Assembly: GCA_037176845.1 (NCBI GenBank)
Contig: JAYKXP010000289.1
Location: forward strand, 1-34,957
Reading direction: 5' to 3'
DNA from: Paramarasmius palmivorus
Lineage: Eukaryota > Basidiomycota > Agaricomycetes > Agaricales > Marasmiaceae
DNA length: 34,957 nucleotides
Part shown: positions 1 through 9,679 of the stretch, in pieces
Numbering within the stretch: position 1 is the stretch's first letter
Layout of the letters: every line of letters begins with the position of its first letter
The notes under the pieces: generated by a model
Told to the model about the DNA's origin: nothing
Databases searched by the model: none
What the model saw: the letters and a program-made list of their open reading frames with translations, nothing else
Program-made: the position numbers and the translations under genes

Positions 1-25
1 ATCTAATCTAAAGATAGTTTCAACA
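1..25 (-). repeat. 3' LTR of the copia element, only its first 25 bp in the window
   Basis: All 25 bases equal 5616-5640. It is preceded on the minus strand by a purine-rich tract, as expected for the start of a 3' LTR. Confidence 0.92.
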
Positions 26-35
26 CTCCCCCTCG
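26..35 (-). other. Polypurine tract of the copia element
   Basis: On the minus strand the bases next to the 3' LTR are CGAGGGGGAG, a purine-rich tract in the position where second-strand synthesis is primed. Confidence 0.8.
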
Positions 36-186
36 CTAAGTGCAGCTAGGATTGTAGAAGGACTCTGAATATGAGGACAATGAAGTGAAGGCATCATCTA
101 TTATCGCTAGGTCTGCGTTGTGAATCTAGATGTGCTTTTTGCTCTTCATTGCGAGTCGTTTTATTCCTTTGCTGTGTTGAGCGAGC

Positions 187-3100
187 TTATTGAGTATAAA
201 ACTCAAGCCCAAGATGCTTTCTGAACTCCAAGAACTTGACATGGCCAAGATTCTTAGTGAACATATCAGCAGGATTATAATCTCCGTTTATGAAAAACAG
301 ATCAACCTTTCCATCCTCGACAGATTCGCGAACGTAATGATAACGTATATCAATGTGCTTAGTTCGGCGTTCTTGTACAGGGTTGGAGGCGATAAATATC
401 GAGCCTTGGTTGTCTCCACAGATAGGAATAGCTGGATTTGGGAGTCCAAGCTCTGTGAGAAGAGATTTGATCCATGCAGCCTGACGGCTACAGTCCGAAA
501 GAGCCATATACTCGGCTTCGGTTGAAGAAAGGGCAACAGTCTTCTGCGCACGAGATTGCCAGCAGAATATGCCATTTGCCAACTTATAAAAGTATCCAGT
601 CACAGAACGGCGCTTGATGGGATCAGCAGCCCAGTCTGAGTCTGTGTACGCTAACAATCCTTTATTTGATCTTCCGTCATATCCTAAAGCGTAGTTTGAC
701 GTTCCAGCAAGATAGCGGCAAATATATAGCGCTTTGCTAAGATGATCTTTTGAAGGATTTGCAGAGAACTGCGATAGCTTGGTAACGGCATAGGCAATAT
801 CAGGTCGTGTGCCTAACATAATGTATAGCAGTGATCCGATGACTGATTGAAACCTGGAGCGAATAGTAGGATCGACCGACTCTTTGTTTTCTACTGGCTT
901 GTAGCCTGCAGGAAGAGGTGTCTTTGCTATCTTAGCATTTTCCATTCCAAAACGTTGCAGCACTTTCTTGAGATAAGGAATTTGGTCAATTAAGACTCTA
1001 TTACCATCTCGACGAATGCGCATACGTAGGAACTCATTTGCTTCTCCAAGATCACGACATTCCCATTTCTTCATGAATTCGGCTTTCTTCTGGGCAACGT
1101 ATTTCGGATCAGGTCCGATAAATAAGGCATCGTCAACGTATATAATAGCGATTACGAGACGTCCTTTATCATCACGATGGATGAATATGCCTGCGTCAGA
1201 AACTAAACGTTTAAAGCCTAATTTCTTCATGGATTTAGTTAGCGCTCTCCACCATACGAGTGCAGCTTGTTTCAATCCATAGATAGCTCGGCGCAAGCGT
1301 AGAACTTTACGTTCTTGGCCTTTGACTTTAAAGCCTTCAGGTTGTTCCATGTAGATTTCTTCTTCAAGTTCGCCATATAAGAAAGCGCTTTTGACGTCCA
1401 GTGCGGACACATGCCAGTTCTCGAGTGCTGCAAGCGCTAATAGCATGCGAACAGACTCATAACGAACAACTGGTGAGAAGATTTCATCAAAATCTACACC
1501 TTCGATTTGAGAAAAACCTTTAGCTACAAGTCGAGCTTTCTTTCGACCATCAGATTTGATGTCGAATACCCATCTGTTCTTAACAGTCTTGCGATCTGAT
1601 GGAAGATCTACAAGTTCGAAGACTTTGCGCTTGCGAAGGGCTTCAAGTTCTTCGCGGCAAGCAGTCTTCCATTCCTTTTGCTGCGATTCAGGCATTCGCG
1701 CAATATCTTGGAAAGTCCATTCTCGAACATTAGAAGGACTTGGTAGGTTTTGATTAGGAATTGCTTTATTAATGAGCAAATTCGCTAACCCTACTCCCCC
1801 TTCCTGGGATAGTTTATGCATCAGGGATTCAGCTGTAGCGTGACCAGTCGTGTCGCGTTCAGGTGGAGATGATGTGGAACTAGGGCCAGGAACGCGTGAA
1901 GCGCCTGATCCACGAGGTCTAGCCTTGCGACCTCTAGGCCTGGGTATAGAGCTGGAGCGACCAGGCTCTACATCACCCGTTGCATTTCTCCAAACTGACT
2001 GACGGTCTACGTCCCGCTGTACTTGCGCAGGATTATTTGGGTCAACTTGTTCACCAAATATGTTGCCTGGGCGCTGAACTCCTGTCCGCTGTCTAGCAGA
2101 GCGTCTTGGCTGAGAATCGCTCTGTGATGGACCAGATGTTGGTTCAACAGGCGGTGATACCGGAGGATGAATCACTCCGTGATCCGCACCTAATTGTTGA
2201 TCGCCATCTGTTGATCCAATTTCACCTGGAGGTGATCTATCTCCTTCGGAAGCTGATCTGCTTCTGCTCGGTGATGACGGCGGCGGACTCTGCCTTGGCG
2301 ATGATTGCCGTGAACTCTGATTACCGTCGTGATCAGGTGCAGTGTCCTTTGCAGGTGTAGGAGGTGAAGGACGATGTGAAGGTTCGTCGTCTTCGTCCAA
2401 AGATAAAGGAATAAATGATGGACCTGGTTTAGAGGCTACTGGAGTTACACCTTTCGGTTTAGACTCCGGGCACTTCGGAAACAGGTTTTCGTCGAAAAGA
2501 GCAGTAGCGGCTTTGACGATATAGTTACGGGAATCCATGAAAAGAAAACCCTTCATTCCCTCTTGATAGCCAATGAACGTCATTAGTTCGGCTCTAGGAG
2601 AGAGTTTATTAACTCTCTTACCCTTGGGAACGTAAACGTATCCGCCACAACCTAATACTCGGAAATGCGAGACATCAGGAGCTTTTCCATACAACCGTTC
2701 GAAAGGAGTCTTTCCTTGTAGACGTCCAATGATTGGTGTACGGTTGTAGACATGCAAGGCATGCAACACACAAAATTCCCACCAAGACTGTGGTAAACAT
2801 GCGTCGAAGCGTAAAGCCTGCGCTTTGTCCATAACAGTCTCATTAAAACGTTCGGCACGACCATTTTGCTGTGGTGTATGCGGTACGCTTTGCAGAATTT
2901 TAATTCCCTGGTCTAATAAGACCTGATCGAATTCCTTCGATTTAAATTCTCCCCCTTCATCCGACATCCATTCTTTGATGACGGAATTGTGTTGGGTTTT
3001 AACCATGGCGATAAAGTTCCGCAAGGCCGTGATAGCATCGCTTTTGGCGCGGAGTAAAATTAACCAACCATGGGAAGAATGATCGTCGAAAAACGTCATG

Positions 3101-5220
3101 AAGTACTTAAAGCGGTGATAAGATTCAACCGGAAAAGACTTCAGATCTGAATGGATTCGCTCAAAGGCTCTTGAAGCTCGAGAGCCAGAAGGAGGAAACG
3201 ACTTCGATTTCATTTTTCCTTCAGCGCATCCAGAGCAAATATGCTCAGTGGGAATCGAAAGATTCTGTGGGAACTTAATGGTGTTCTCCTTTGCTTTTTC
3301 AAGCACTCGCTTAGACGGATGTCCGAAGCGTTTATGCCATAGTTCGAAGTTTGATGACGAAACAAGCGAACCGGCAATTAATTCCTCAGCAGGTGAAATG
3401 CGAGTTTGTAACCAATAAATTGGGTCACCAATAGAATGAGGATGGCAAAGCATAGTCTGCTGCTCATTCCTATTCAAGAATTCGAGTTTTCGGCGACTGC
3501 CTATAACAACCGAATCTTGTAAAATTTCTCCCATAGACAAAAGTCTAATTGATAAATTCGGGATATAATATACTGGATACAAGCGCGTAGTGCGTCTTGT
3601 AAATGAACCAGTTTTGGTCTCGATGATATGATCAAAAAATACTGATCCTTTGCCTTCGCACTTAAGCTCAGTTTGTTTAGATGCAGTATTGATCCTTGGA
3701 CCATTTCGTAATGGTTCATAATCGGCGAAATCACCCAAATTGCCAGTAAAGTGCATAGAAGCACCTGAATCCATGATCCAGTCGGCAAGAATGAGATCAT
3801 TCATTGGTTTCTTTCCCTTACACTTATCACACAATGCATAATGATCAGACAACGAATTTATTCTATTGAATAATTGATACAGATCGTTCGTCGATATACT
3901 ACTAAATGCGGCTGTAAGATGAGCGCAATTAGAGTTTGCATTATTGTGTGTAGTGCGAGGTACTTGCCTAAGTGGGTCAAGCCCGTCTACCTCTTCCTCG
4001 GTATGACCCATGTCCTCGTCGAGATCGGTAGGGGGTACCTCCTCCACGTCGGTTCCCCAATCCAACTTCTCCTCGATTTCCTCTGAACGCGCGCGTTTCT
4101 GAGCTGGCGCGGGGAAATCTTCGAGGAGTCGCTTGGAACTGGACGCGACGACGTTCTCGAGTGCTTCGAGATTGTGCGCGAACCTGGGAGCTTCGAGACG
4201 CTCACAGAGTGCTCGAGCGTAAGCGACGTCACTATAAACAGAGTCGGAAGGTACGCTACCTTGATAGGTCTGCGGAGATCTAGTCTCGACTCTCCTGGAG
4301 GTAACTCCATTCGGATTAAAAGAAGCGACCGAAGAGGCGCTGGGTCCGATCCGAGATGCCAAGGAGGCAATAGCCGTGTGAGAGTGGTGGTGATGGGACG
4401 GCTGCTGCTGCTGCTTCTTCTTCTGTTGCTGTTTCCCAGCACGCGATCCACGCTTAAAGGGTTTACCCTTGCCGTTAGGCTTAGGGTTCTGACCCTGGCG
4501 GGTTTCCCTGTAGTTAGGGTCACTCCCCTTGCGTCTGACAGCCGAAAGGCGCATAGCAGAGGCGTTATTCGCGTCACGGCGCTCAAATTCAGCAACTATA
4601 GCGTCGCGAATTTCAGTGAACTTGAGTTCATCTGTCTTCTTTTGCAAGAAGAGAGCCGGGACTGAGTCCCACCTTGCTGGGATAGCGGCAAGAAGAATAA
4701 GCGCACGTTGCAGCTGTGTAAGATCCATGCCGTTCTGTTTCAAGCGCTCGAAAATAGTGAGCAGCTCGTTGATCTCTGGCAATGGATTACCAGTTCCAGA
4801 GAGTTGGAACATCAATGCCTTTTTGAAATCGGCAAAGATAATGGCAGGACCAGGCGTACTATAGGATTTCTTGAGCTCATCAAAGGTGAGTTTAGAAGTC
4901 CCCTTGAGGTGATGCTTGAGGGACTGCTTGATGGTGAGCTCAATAGCACCCAAGGCCTGGTCGTCGAGGTTGTCCCATTCGAGGATCTCCCTGTCGCGAG
5001 CAGCAACCTGCTCAGCGGTGGGACCACGTTCAGCAGCCTCTAATTTGGCAGGACGAACATTGAATCCCTTCACCACTTGGTAAAGTCCCTTGAATCTGAG
5101 GAAAGGGATGAGTTTGTCCTCCCACTGGCGGAAGTTAGACCCATCGAGGACAGGGACCTGGTTGATGGAAGAAGCGGATGATGCGTCGGAAGACATAGCG
5201 ATAAAAGTTCTGATGAACAT
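187..5220 (-). CDS. Copia gag-pol polyprotein
   Basis: This 1677-residue frame encodes the whole retrotransposition machinery. Residues 1 to about 330 are a Gag-like region with no CCHC zinc knuckle; a basic tract rich in K, Q and H (around 265-285) sits where one might expect it. The aspartic protease motif DSGA is at 484-487. A GAG-pre-integrase HHCC region starts near W628-H629, with its cysteines near 664-667. The integrase triad is D692, D754 and E790, an exact DD35E spacing. Reverse transcriptase runs from about 1180, with YVDD at 1361-1364. RNase H begins near Y1525-T-D-S-D1529. The C-terminus keeps the copia motif ADMFTKNLGHVKF. Met-9 (codon starting at 5196), followed by SSDASS, could be the real start. 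No frameshift or stop is seen, so the protein is probably functional. Confidence 0.95.
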   Translation of the reverse strand: MFIRTFIAMSSDASSASSINQVPVLDGSNFRQWEDKLIPFLRFKGLYQVVKGFNVRPAKLEAAERGPTAEQVAARDREILEWDNLDDQALGAIELTIKQSLKHHLKGTSKLTFDELKKSYSTPGPAIIFADFKKALMFQLSGTGNPLPEINELLTIFERLKQNGMDLTQLQRALILLAAIPARWDSVPALFLQKKTDELKFTEIRDAIVAEFERRDANNASAMRLSAVRRKGSDPNYRETRQGQNPKPNGKGKPFKRGSRAGKQQQKKKQQQQPSHHHHSHTAIASLASRIGPSASSVASFNPNGVTSRRVETRSPQTYQGSVPSDSVYSDVAYARALCERLEAPRFAHNLEALENVVASSSKRLLEDFPAPAQKRARSEEIEEKLDWGTDVEEVPPTDLDEDMGHTEEEVDGLDPLRQVPRTTHNNANSNCAHLTAAFSSISTNDLYQLFNRINSLSDHYALCDKCKGKKPMNDLILADWIMDSGASMHFTGNLGDFADYEPLRNGPRINTASKQTELKCEGKGSVFFDHIIETKTGSFTRRTTRLYPVYYIPNLSIRLLSMGEILQDSVVIGSRRKLEFLNRNEQQTMLCHPHSIGDPIYWLQTRISPAEELIAGSLVSSSNFELWHKRFGHPSKRVLEKAKENTIKFPQNLSIPTEHICSGCAEGKMKSKSFPPSGSRASRAFERIHSDLKSFPVESYHRFKYFMTFFDDHSSHGWLILLRAKSDAITALRNFIAMVKTQHNSVIKEWMSDEGGEFKSKEFDQVLLDQGIKILQSVPHTPQQNGRAERFNETVMDKAQALRFDACLPQSWWEFCVLHALHVYNRTPIIGRLQGKTPFERLYGKAPDVSHFRVLGCGGYVYVPKGKRVNKLSPRAELMTFIGYQEGMKGFLFMDSRNYIVKAATALFDENLFPKCPESKPKGVTPVASKPGPSFIPLSLDEDDEPSHRPSPPTPAKDTAPDHDGNQSSRQSSPRQSPPPSSPSRSRSASEGDRSPPGEIGSTDGDQQLGADHGVIHPPVSPPVEPTSGPSQSDSQPRRSARQRTGVQRPGNIFGEQVDPNNPAQVQRDVDRQSVWRNATGDVEPGRSSSIPRPRGRKARPRGSGASRVPGPSSTSSPPERDTTGHATAESLMHKLSQEGGVGLANLLINKAIPNQNLPSPSNVREWTFQDIARMPESQQKEWKTACREELEALRKRKVFELVDLPSDRKTVKNRWVFDIKSDGRKKARLVAKGFSQIEGVDFDEIFSPVVRYESVRMLLALAALENWHVSALDVKSAFLYGELEEEIYMEQPEGFKVKGQERKVLRLRRAIYGLKQAALVWWRALTKSMKKLGFKRLVSDAGIFIHRDDKGRLVIAIIYVDDALFIGPDPKYVAQKKAEFMKKWECRDLGEANEFLRMRIRRDGNRVLIDQIPYLKKVLQRFGMENAKIAKTPLPAGYKPVENKESVDPTIRSRFQSVIGSLLYIMLGTRPDIAYAVTKLSQFSANPSKDHLSKALYICRYLAGTSNYALGYDGRSNKGLLAYTDSDWAADPIKRRSVTGYFYKLANGIFCWQSRAQKTVALSSTEAEYMALSDCSRQAAWIKSLLTELGLPNPAIPICGDNQGSIFIASNPVQERRTKHIDIRYHYVRESVEDGKVDLFFINGDYNPADMFTKNLGHVKFLEFRKHLGLEFYTQ

Positions 5221-5363
5221 AATCAGTATTGTGTCATGACAACATAAATGCAGCCATAATGGCGCAAATTAAAAGGCGTGAAACCAATGTCCAGTATAAT
5301 AGACAGGTACAACCAGTCAAGCCTGACAGCGGCTAATTACAGCGCTTATCATTGTGGCGACCG

Positions 5364-5375
5364 GGGCCCATAACC
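5364..5375 (-). other. Primer-binding site for an initiator-Met tRNA half-molecule
   Basis: The plus strand reads GGGCCCATAACC, the anticodon-stem/loop sequence of eukaryotic initiator tRNA-Met, so the minus-strand RNA can pair with it. Drosophila copia and some fungal copia elements prime from an internal tRNA fragment in this way, not from the CCA end. It touches the LTR end at 5376 without a gap. Confidence 0.88.
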
Positions 5376-5640
5376 TGTCGAAGCATATGCCTAGCCTACC
5401 GCAGTGGCAGTGGATTGACTGAGGCTTACCTGATGAATATATCTGATGAGAGATAGAAGCGTATGCGACTTGGTAGTGTGTAAAGCACTGTCTATTCTAG
5501 TAGATACCAACTAGCTTATATACTACAGTACAGAAGTAACCCGCATAGGAGTCCAAGTGGTACGTACAGTAAGACTAAGGAATTCCGAGTGGTGCTTGGA
5601 GATAGAGTGGATATAATCTAATCTAAAGATAGTTTCAACA
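5376..5640 (-). repeat. 5' LTR of the copia element (265 bp)
   Basis: Read on the minus strand it begins TGTTGAAAC at 5640 and ends GCTTCGACA at 5376. The ends form imperfect inverted repeats of the TG...CA type. Its outer 25 bases (5616-5640) are identical to bases 1-25. It abuts the primer-binding site directly. Confidence 0.93.
5515..5522 (-). promoter_or_regulatory. Putative TATA box in the copia LTR
   Basis: The minus strand reads TATATAAG inside the 5' LTR, about 120 bases from its start and 140 from its end. That is a plausible position for the promoter of the genomic RNA. Assigned by motif only. Confidence 0.5.
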
Positions 5641-6828
5641 GATAACACAGAACCCGAATCTGGAGGCATGGATTTGGATGAGATGAGGAAAGGTTGATTG
5701 CGACCCGCAAGGCAAGGGTAAGGTCAAGGTACCAGACAAGACTGTAATCCCAATCGTAACACCTAGTATCTCCTCAACCGGAACTCCCGACTTTCCAACG
5801 AAGTATCACAGAAGTAAACTCCTCGCTAACACGGTACACCCAGACCGGTGGGACACCAGCCAAACGCTCCAGCTCCATATGTCCTATTTGAGTCGAGACA
5901 TGATGACAACCCGGAACAAAAAGTCGGGATCTGAGAGCGTAGAGATCGGAGAATGAAGAGTTGGCGGCGGTTGGATTCCCGCATTCTTGGATGTTGGATG
6001 GGGAATTGGTGTACAGGAAGGTGCTCAGGGTTTTGAGGCTGTTGTCTTCGTTGCTGCTGCAGATAATGCGCCGTCAGTAAAACTCGTCCAGAAATGGGAA
6101 CCAGGGACTCACATCTACCGAGGTATTCTGCGTGAGTTCTCGGTACTTCCTGACCAAAGAACGAGGATGAGCCACAGAACTAGAGTAGTAGATAGCGAGA
6201 ACACACTGACCTGGATTAAACCCCGAACGAGACATAGTCATTCCCGTTAATGAACGTTTATCACCTGGGAGGCGAGTTCAAGAATGGATGTTTGCGTTCG
6301 GCAGCATGTGGTCTCTCGGTGTAGTATAGCCTACTCGTCCAATCCGATGCTTGTCTATGTGCATGACTTTTCTTGTCCCACTATCCCCGCTTTGCGTCAA
6401 TGGATTCAGTGTCGGATGCTGTACTAGCTAGAACAAGATATCAGTAAAGGAAAAACTATAACGAAACGAACAGACACACCAATGGCCATGCTGTTCGTAT
6501 CTTATGTCTCGAGTTCGAGTATTGGCCGATCAATACCGACGAGTTCGAGCAAATGCTCAAAAGAAGATACCTTCGTCAATATGGCACCCAGTCAAAGGCG
6601 GGATCTATTGACCTTTCTATGGCCTTGCGCTGAACACAAAGATCAGCGAAAAAGAAGCGTCATACGGAGAAGTATCAAGACGTACCTCTGCCGGTAAAGA
6701 CATCCATTCGCCGATATCAGCGAGTCGCTACCAGCAACCAGGTCCATCCCAAACGTTCTGAGCCACTCTTTCTAACCCTCGCCTGCACCCAATACGCCAT
6801 CCTTCATAGACTCAACACAATACCCAGA

Positions 6829-6835
6829 TGCCATC
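6829..6835 (+). repeat. Target-site duplication, left copy
   Basis: TGCCATC directly abuts the element's CACC end. The partner is 9673-9679, and the unoccupied site is TACCATC at 27724-27730. Confidence 0.85.
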
Positions 6836-7135
6836 CACCTTTGGTTCCCACCGTTGGCGTCTGATTAGACGCCACGAACAAATCGTTCGGGGCAATCAAT
6901 CAGACGTCAAATCGGTGAAAAAGGCCGCACCTCGCAGCACCCCTCTACCGAACCCGCCACACCTCTGGTCTGCACCTCAAGAATCTCCAAGTCGCACCAA
7001 AGGCCTCCTTCCCGTGACCATCACCGGCGCTTTCCAGACCTCGTCGTCCACGTCACCTTTCCAACCATATCAACCACCTTTCTCACACGCTCTTGTCATC
7101 GTCCCTTCGTCGCCGCGTCGTCGCCGCCCTCATCA
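6836..7135 (+). repeat. Left terminal inverted repeat
   Basis: The first 106 bp match the right end exactly; the rest is similar with substitutions and small gaps. It contains an 18-bp hairpin GGCGTCTGATTAGACGCC at 6856-6873. Confidence 0.93.
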
Positions 7136-7443
7136 ACAGCTGGGACAATGTTGGGATATGGTGAGGATATGGATATATATGGGTATATGGAGGACTGGGT
7201 ACGTCTCAAACTACTCAAATACAGCTTCATATTAATCATTCTTGTCCAGGATTACAATTAGTTCTACCTAGATACTACAAGATGTCGTCAATAAAACTTT
7301 TTTCCTCCATCGTACCAGCACTATGTCGTGAAGACCGAGTTCGAATATCAGTATGACTACACCGCAACCCTTTCTTTCTCAGTTACAGAGCCCTTTGCTA
7401 TGTTATGATGTAAACTGTCTATTGTTATATCAATGTAATATTA

Positions 7444-8175
7444 TTACAGTTCACCATTAATTACAGCGCGATGAATGCTACTTTGGTACTTGAGCTTGCC
7501 CATCACATGTTTTTCCTCCAAGCAATCGTCATAGAAAGCTAGTTGTATGTCGTCGATAGAGCTTGAAATGGAACGTGTTCGGTGGATAACGGCCTCTACC
7601 TTGGTGTAGTATAGTCCATTGCCGTATTGCTCTAACAGAGTACTCGACAAACGGTTCAATTCTGCAATCATGTTGTCGAATAGGCAACCAGGTGATTCAA
7701 GAGGGGACGGCGCAGTGCGAGGGCCCGCAACCCATGCACGATAGTCTTGATACAGAGACTCGAGGTATTCAGTTGGTGACACAACAGTTATCTTGTGGAT
7801 AGACTGAGCCAATTCACGGACACGATGGATTGGATGGCTATAGGAGTGTTGATGAGGATTGTGTACTTGGAATAGAATGTATGGGTAGCGCACCTTTGCC
7901 AAGTTGAACCCCGTCTCTGCTCCTGCTGCTCAATCGTACGCTTTTCCAACTCTGTCCGGGCTTTTGATAGGCTTTGTTGTCTAGAAGAAATACTCAGGGA
8001 AGATTCATAGAGTATTGCAAATATCCACGTACCGTTCAAGCTCCAGTTGTTGTTGTCTCGACTCTCTTCGCTTCGCGTTAATTGTATTCTTGTTTTTGGC
8101 GTAATGACGAGCTGCTTTAAGTCGATCGGCTTTGCATCTGGCTTCTTTGGTGGTATATGTTTTCTTTCTGGGCAT
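7444..8175 (-). CDS. Passenger gene of the TIR element, unknown basic coiled-coil protein, three exons
   Basis: The exons are 8175-8033, 7980-7894 and 7837-7444, giving 207 residues and a TAA stop. The introns are 52 and 56 bp with GTACGT...CTAG and GTGCGC...CTATAG ends, and phases agree throughout. The protein opens MPRKKTYTTKEARCKADRLK. Its first 75 residues are very basic, then rich in E, Q and R (likely a nucleic-acid-binding helix plus coiled coil). A neutral C-terminal part contains W, Y and many polar residues. Similar lysine-rich N-termini recur in uncharacterised basidiomycete proteins as I remember them. It has no transposase motif. Inside an element without a visible transposase it could be a DNA-binding accessory or simply cargo. 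I do not recognise the family. Confidence 0.72.
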
Positions 8176-8179
8176 ATAG

Positions 8180-8814
8180 TGCAAAGAGAGTGGAAGAGTG
8201 GGCGAGGTGAGGTGAGATGATAATGGTACGAGTGAAAGAGTGCAAGATATACTACTGCGTAAAGTCATCAGCTTTGGTAAATTCACTGGATGGTCTTACC
8301 GATTCAAATAACACCGATTTTGATTATGTTGTTCGGATGGTACCTTAAAGCTATTATCCAGAGTCTCGCAGTCTGAAATTGAGTATCAGACACTACAGAA
8401 TTTTTTTGAGTATTTTTCGATGAATAAATGAGTGATTTCCGCGGGCGCTCAGTGGGCGTCAGTACAGCTTGTAGCACACAAGATTCAGCCGTCGATTAGA
8501 AAACACAACTTGAGCATTGTATTGGGTTACATCTTACATAAAAGCTACTAATAGAACATACAATAGTATCTTATACATGATATACAAAGTGAATAAGAGT
8601 CGGGAACGATGTTGAGATTGATGTCGAGCACGCACATCGACTTGTGGATGACCTGGGTGATAGGACTCAGCTTGGGACTAGGCAGAGCAAAATTGTGGTG
8701 ACGAACCGTACACAATTCCACCTGGAGTGTCTTGGGTATCGACTGCTGAGCATAAATGCTCAATTGAGGATAGTGAGAGATGGTGTCGATTCAAATTTGT
8801 TATCAAGCGCTTGG
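8180..8814. other. Interior of the TIR element without a clear gene
   Basis: This lies between the passenger gene start and the doubtful second gene. It is AT-richer than its surroundings, with several short open frames on both strands that lack convincing splice signals. It could hold the passenger gene's promoter. Confidence 0.5.
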
Positions 8815-9310
8815 GCAACTTGGGCTTGCGATGGTAAATAGGTGCTGGGATCTGAAACTGGAGATGGTCAACAAGGTGAACATATGATTGGGATAGACAC
8901 ACTGCACCTGCAGCCCAGTCCCGTCTCGGTGTACTATGTTCTTGTTGTAAAGGCTGGAGATTCCGGGTAATTCATATGTCGAAGAAACACGTCTAGTTGA
9001 TCGAAGCCTCTTGCGCCCTGTAACTTATCGTTAAGGAGGGTTAGCATAGCTTAGTGTCATAGGGACAAGACACGCACCTTGGATCTGATTTTCACATTCC
9101 TCTTTTGCTTCGTACCTCTTGAGAGCCCTGAACAATGGTCGCCAGAGCTCGTTGGAGCTTGTTGTCTCATTTTCCACCCACACTGTCACCCTTCCCCGAG
9201 ATACTAGCTGACTTTGAGGTATGTTGCGAGACACACTTTGAGGTATATTGCGAGAAGTGCAGTGAGAAAAAAAGGACTAGGGCAGGGCGTATGAGGTTGA
9301 ATTTTTTTTT
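8815..9310 (-). CDS. Possible second, poorly resolved gene in the TIR element
   Basis: A minus-strand frame containing VTVWVENETTSSNELWRP (about 9190-9120) runs to a good donor GTGCGTG near 9076. It is followed by an acceptor TTACAG near 9026 and more open sequence down to about 8817. The start and the frame across the junction are not settled, so it may be decayed. A short direct repeat of about 22 bp sits at 9213-9251. I do not recognise the product. Confidence 0.25.
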
Positions 9311-9374
9311 GGTTCTTGGAAGAATAATAGAACGTACCTCAGGAAATTTTGACTGAGCTATACTGACTGAGCGA

Positions 9375-9672
9375 CACCAAACGACGACGCGGACGACAGC
9401 AGGATGGTGACGAGAGCGTGTGAGAAAGGCCGTTGATGTCGGTGGGGTGGTTGAAGGTGACGTGGATGACAAGGTCCGGGAAGCGCCGATGGTGGTCACG
9501 GGGAGGCCGCTTTGCGACTTGAAAATTCTTGAGGTGTGGACAGAGGTGCGGCGGGTTCGGTAGAGAGGTGCTGCGAGGTGCGGCCTTTTTCACCGATTTG
9601 ACGTCTGATTGATTGCCCCGAACGATTTGTTCGTGGCGTCTAATCAGACGCCAACGGTGGGAACCAAAGGTG
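9375..9672 (-). repeat. Right terminal inverted repeat
   Basis: Reverse complement of the left end, identical over the outer 106 bp. The matching hairpin is at 9635-9652; it differs only in that the strand is reversed. Confidence 0.93.
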
Positions 9673-9679
9673 TGCCATC
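9673..9679 (+). repeat. Target-site duplication, right copy
   Basis: TGCCATC directly follows the element's GGTG end and is identical to 6829-6835. Confidence 0.85.

Larger units (their letters stand above)
1..5640 (-). mobile_element. Ty1/copia LTR retrotransposon, nearly complete
   Basis: The element lies on the minus strand. From 5' to 3' it has an LTR (5376-5640), a primer-binding site (5364-5375), one gag-pol frame (5220 down to 187), a polypurine tract (about 26-35) and the first 25 bp of the other LTR (1-25). The domain order protease, integrase, reverse transcriptase, RNase H defines the copia group. The frame is open over 5 kb and the 25 visible bases of the second LTR are identical to the first, which suggests recent insertion. 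The target duplication cannot be checked because the far LTR lies outside the window. The paralogous repeat starting at 26631 shows this junction without the element. Confidence 0.96.
6836..9672. mobile_element. Terminal-inverted-repeat DNA transposon nested in R1 (2837 bp)
   Basis: The two ends are inverted copies. The outer 106 bp are identical, and similarity continues to about 300 bp (6836 to about 7135 against about 9375 to 9672). Each end starts CACCTTTGGTTCCCACCG. The element is flanked by a direct 7-bp repeat TGCCATC (6829-6835 and 9673-9679). The paralogue R6 has a single TACCATC at 27724-27730 and no insert, which proves insertion. It carries an intact small gene (7444-8175) and possibly remnants of another (about 8815-9310). 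No transposase was recognised, so it may be mobilised in trans. The superfamily is uncertain: a 7-bp duplication and CACC ends fit no class I can name with confidence. Confidence 0.92.

Noticed and set aside
4395..4440. Trinucleotide-rich tract that might be a stand-alone microsatellite
   Set aside because: It encodes the basic Q/K run of Gag in frame and needs no separate explanation.
3987..4665. Overlapping 202-codon minus and 163-codon plus frames inside the copia Gag region
   Set aside because: They are out-of-frame shadows of the gag-pol frame in a GC-rich, repeat-coding stretch.
5423..5437. Splice-donor-like CAG/GTAAGC in the copia LTR, with an acceptor near the start codon
   Set aside because: A leader intron is possible, but nothing in the sequence beyond two short motifs supports it, and the element does not need it.
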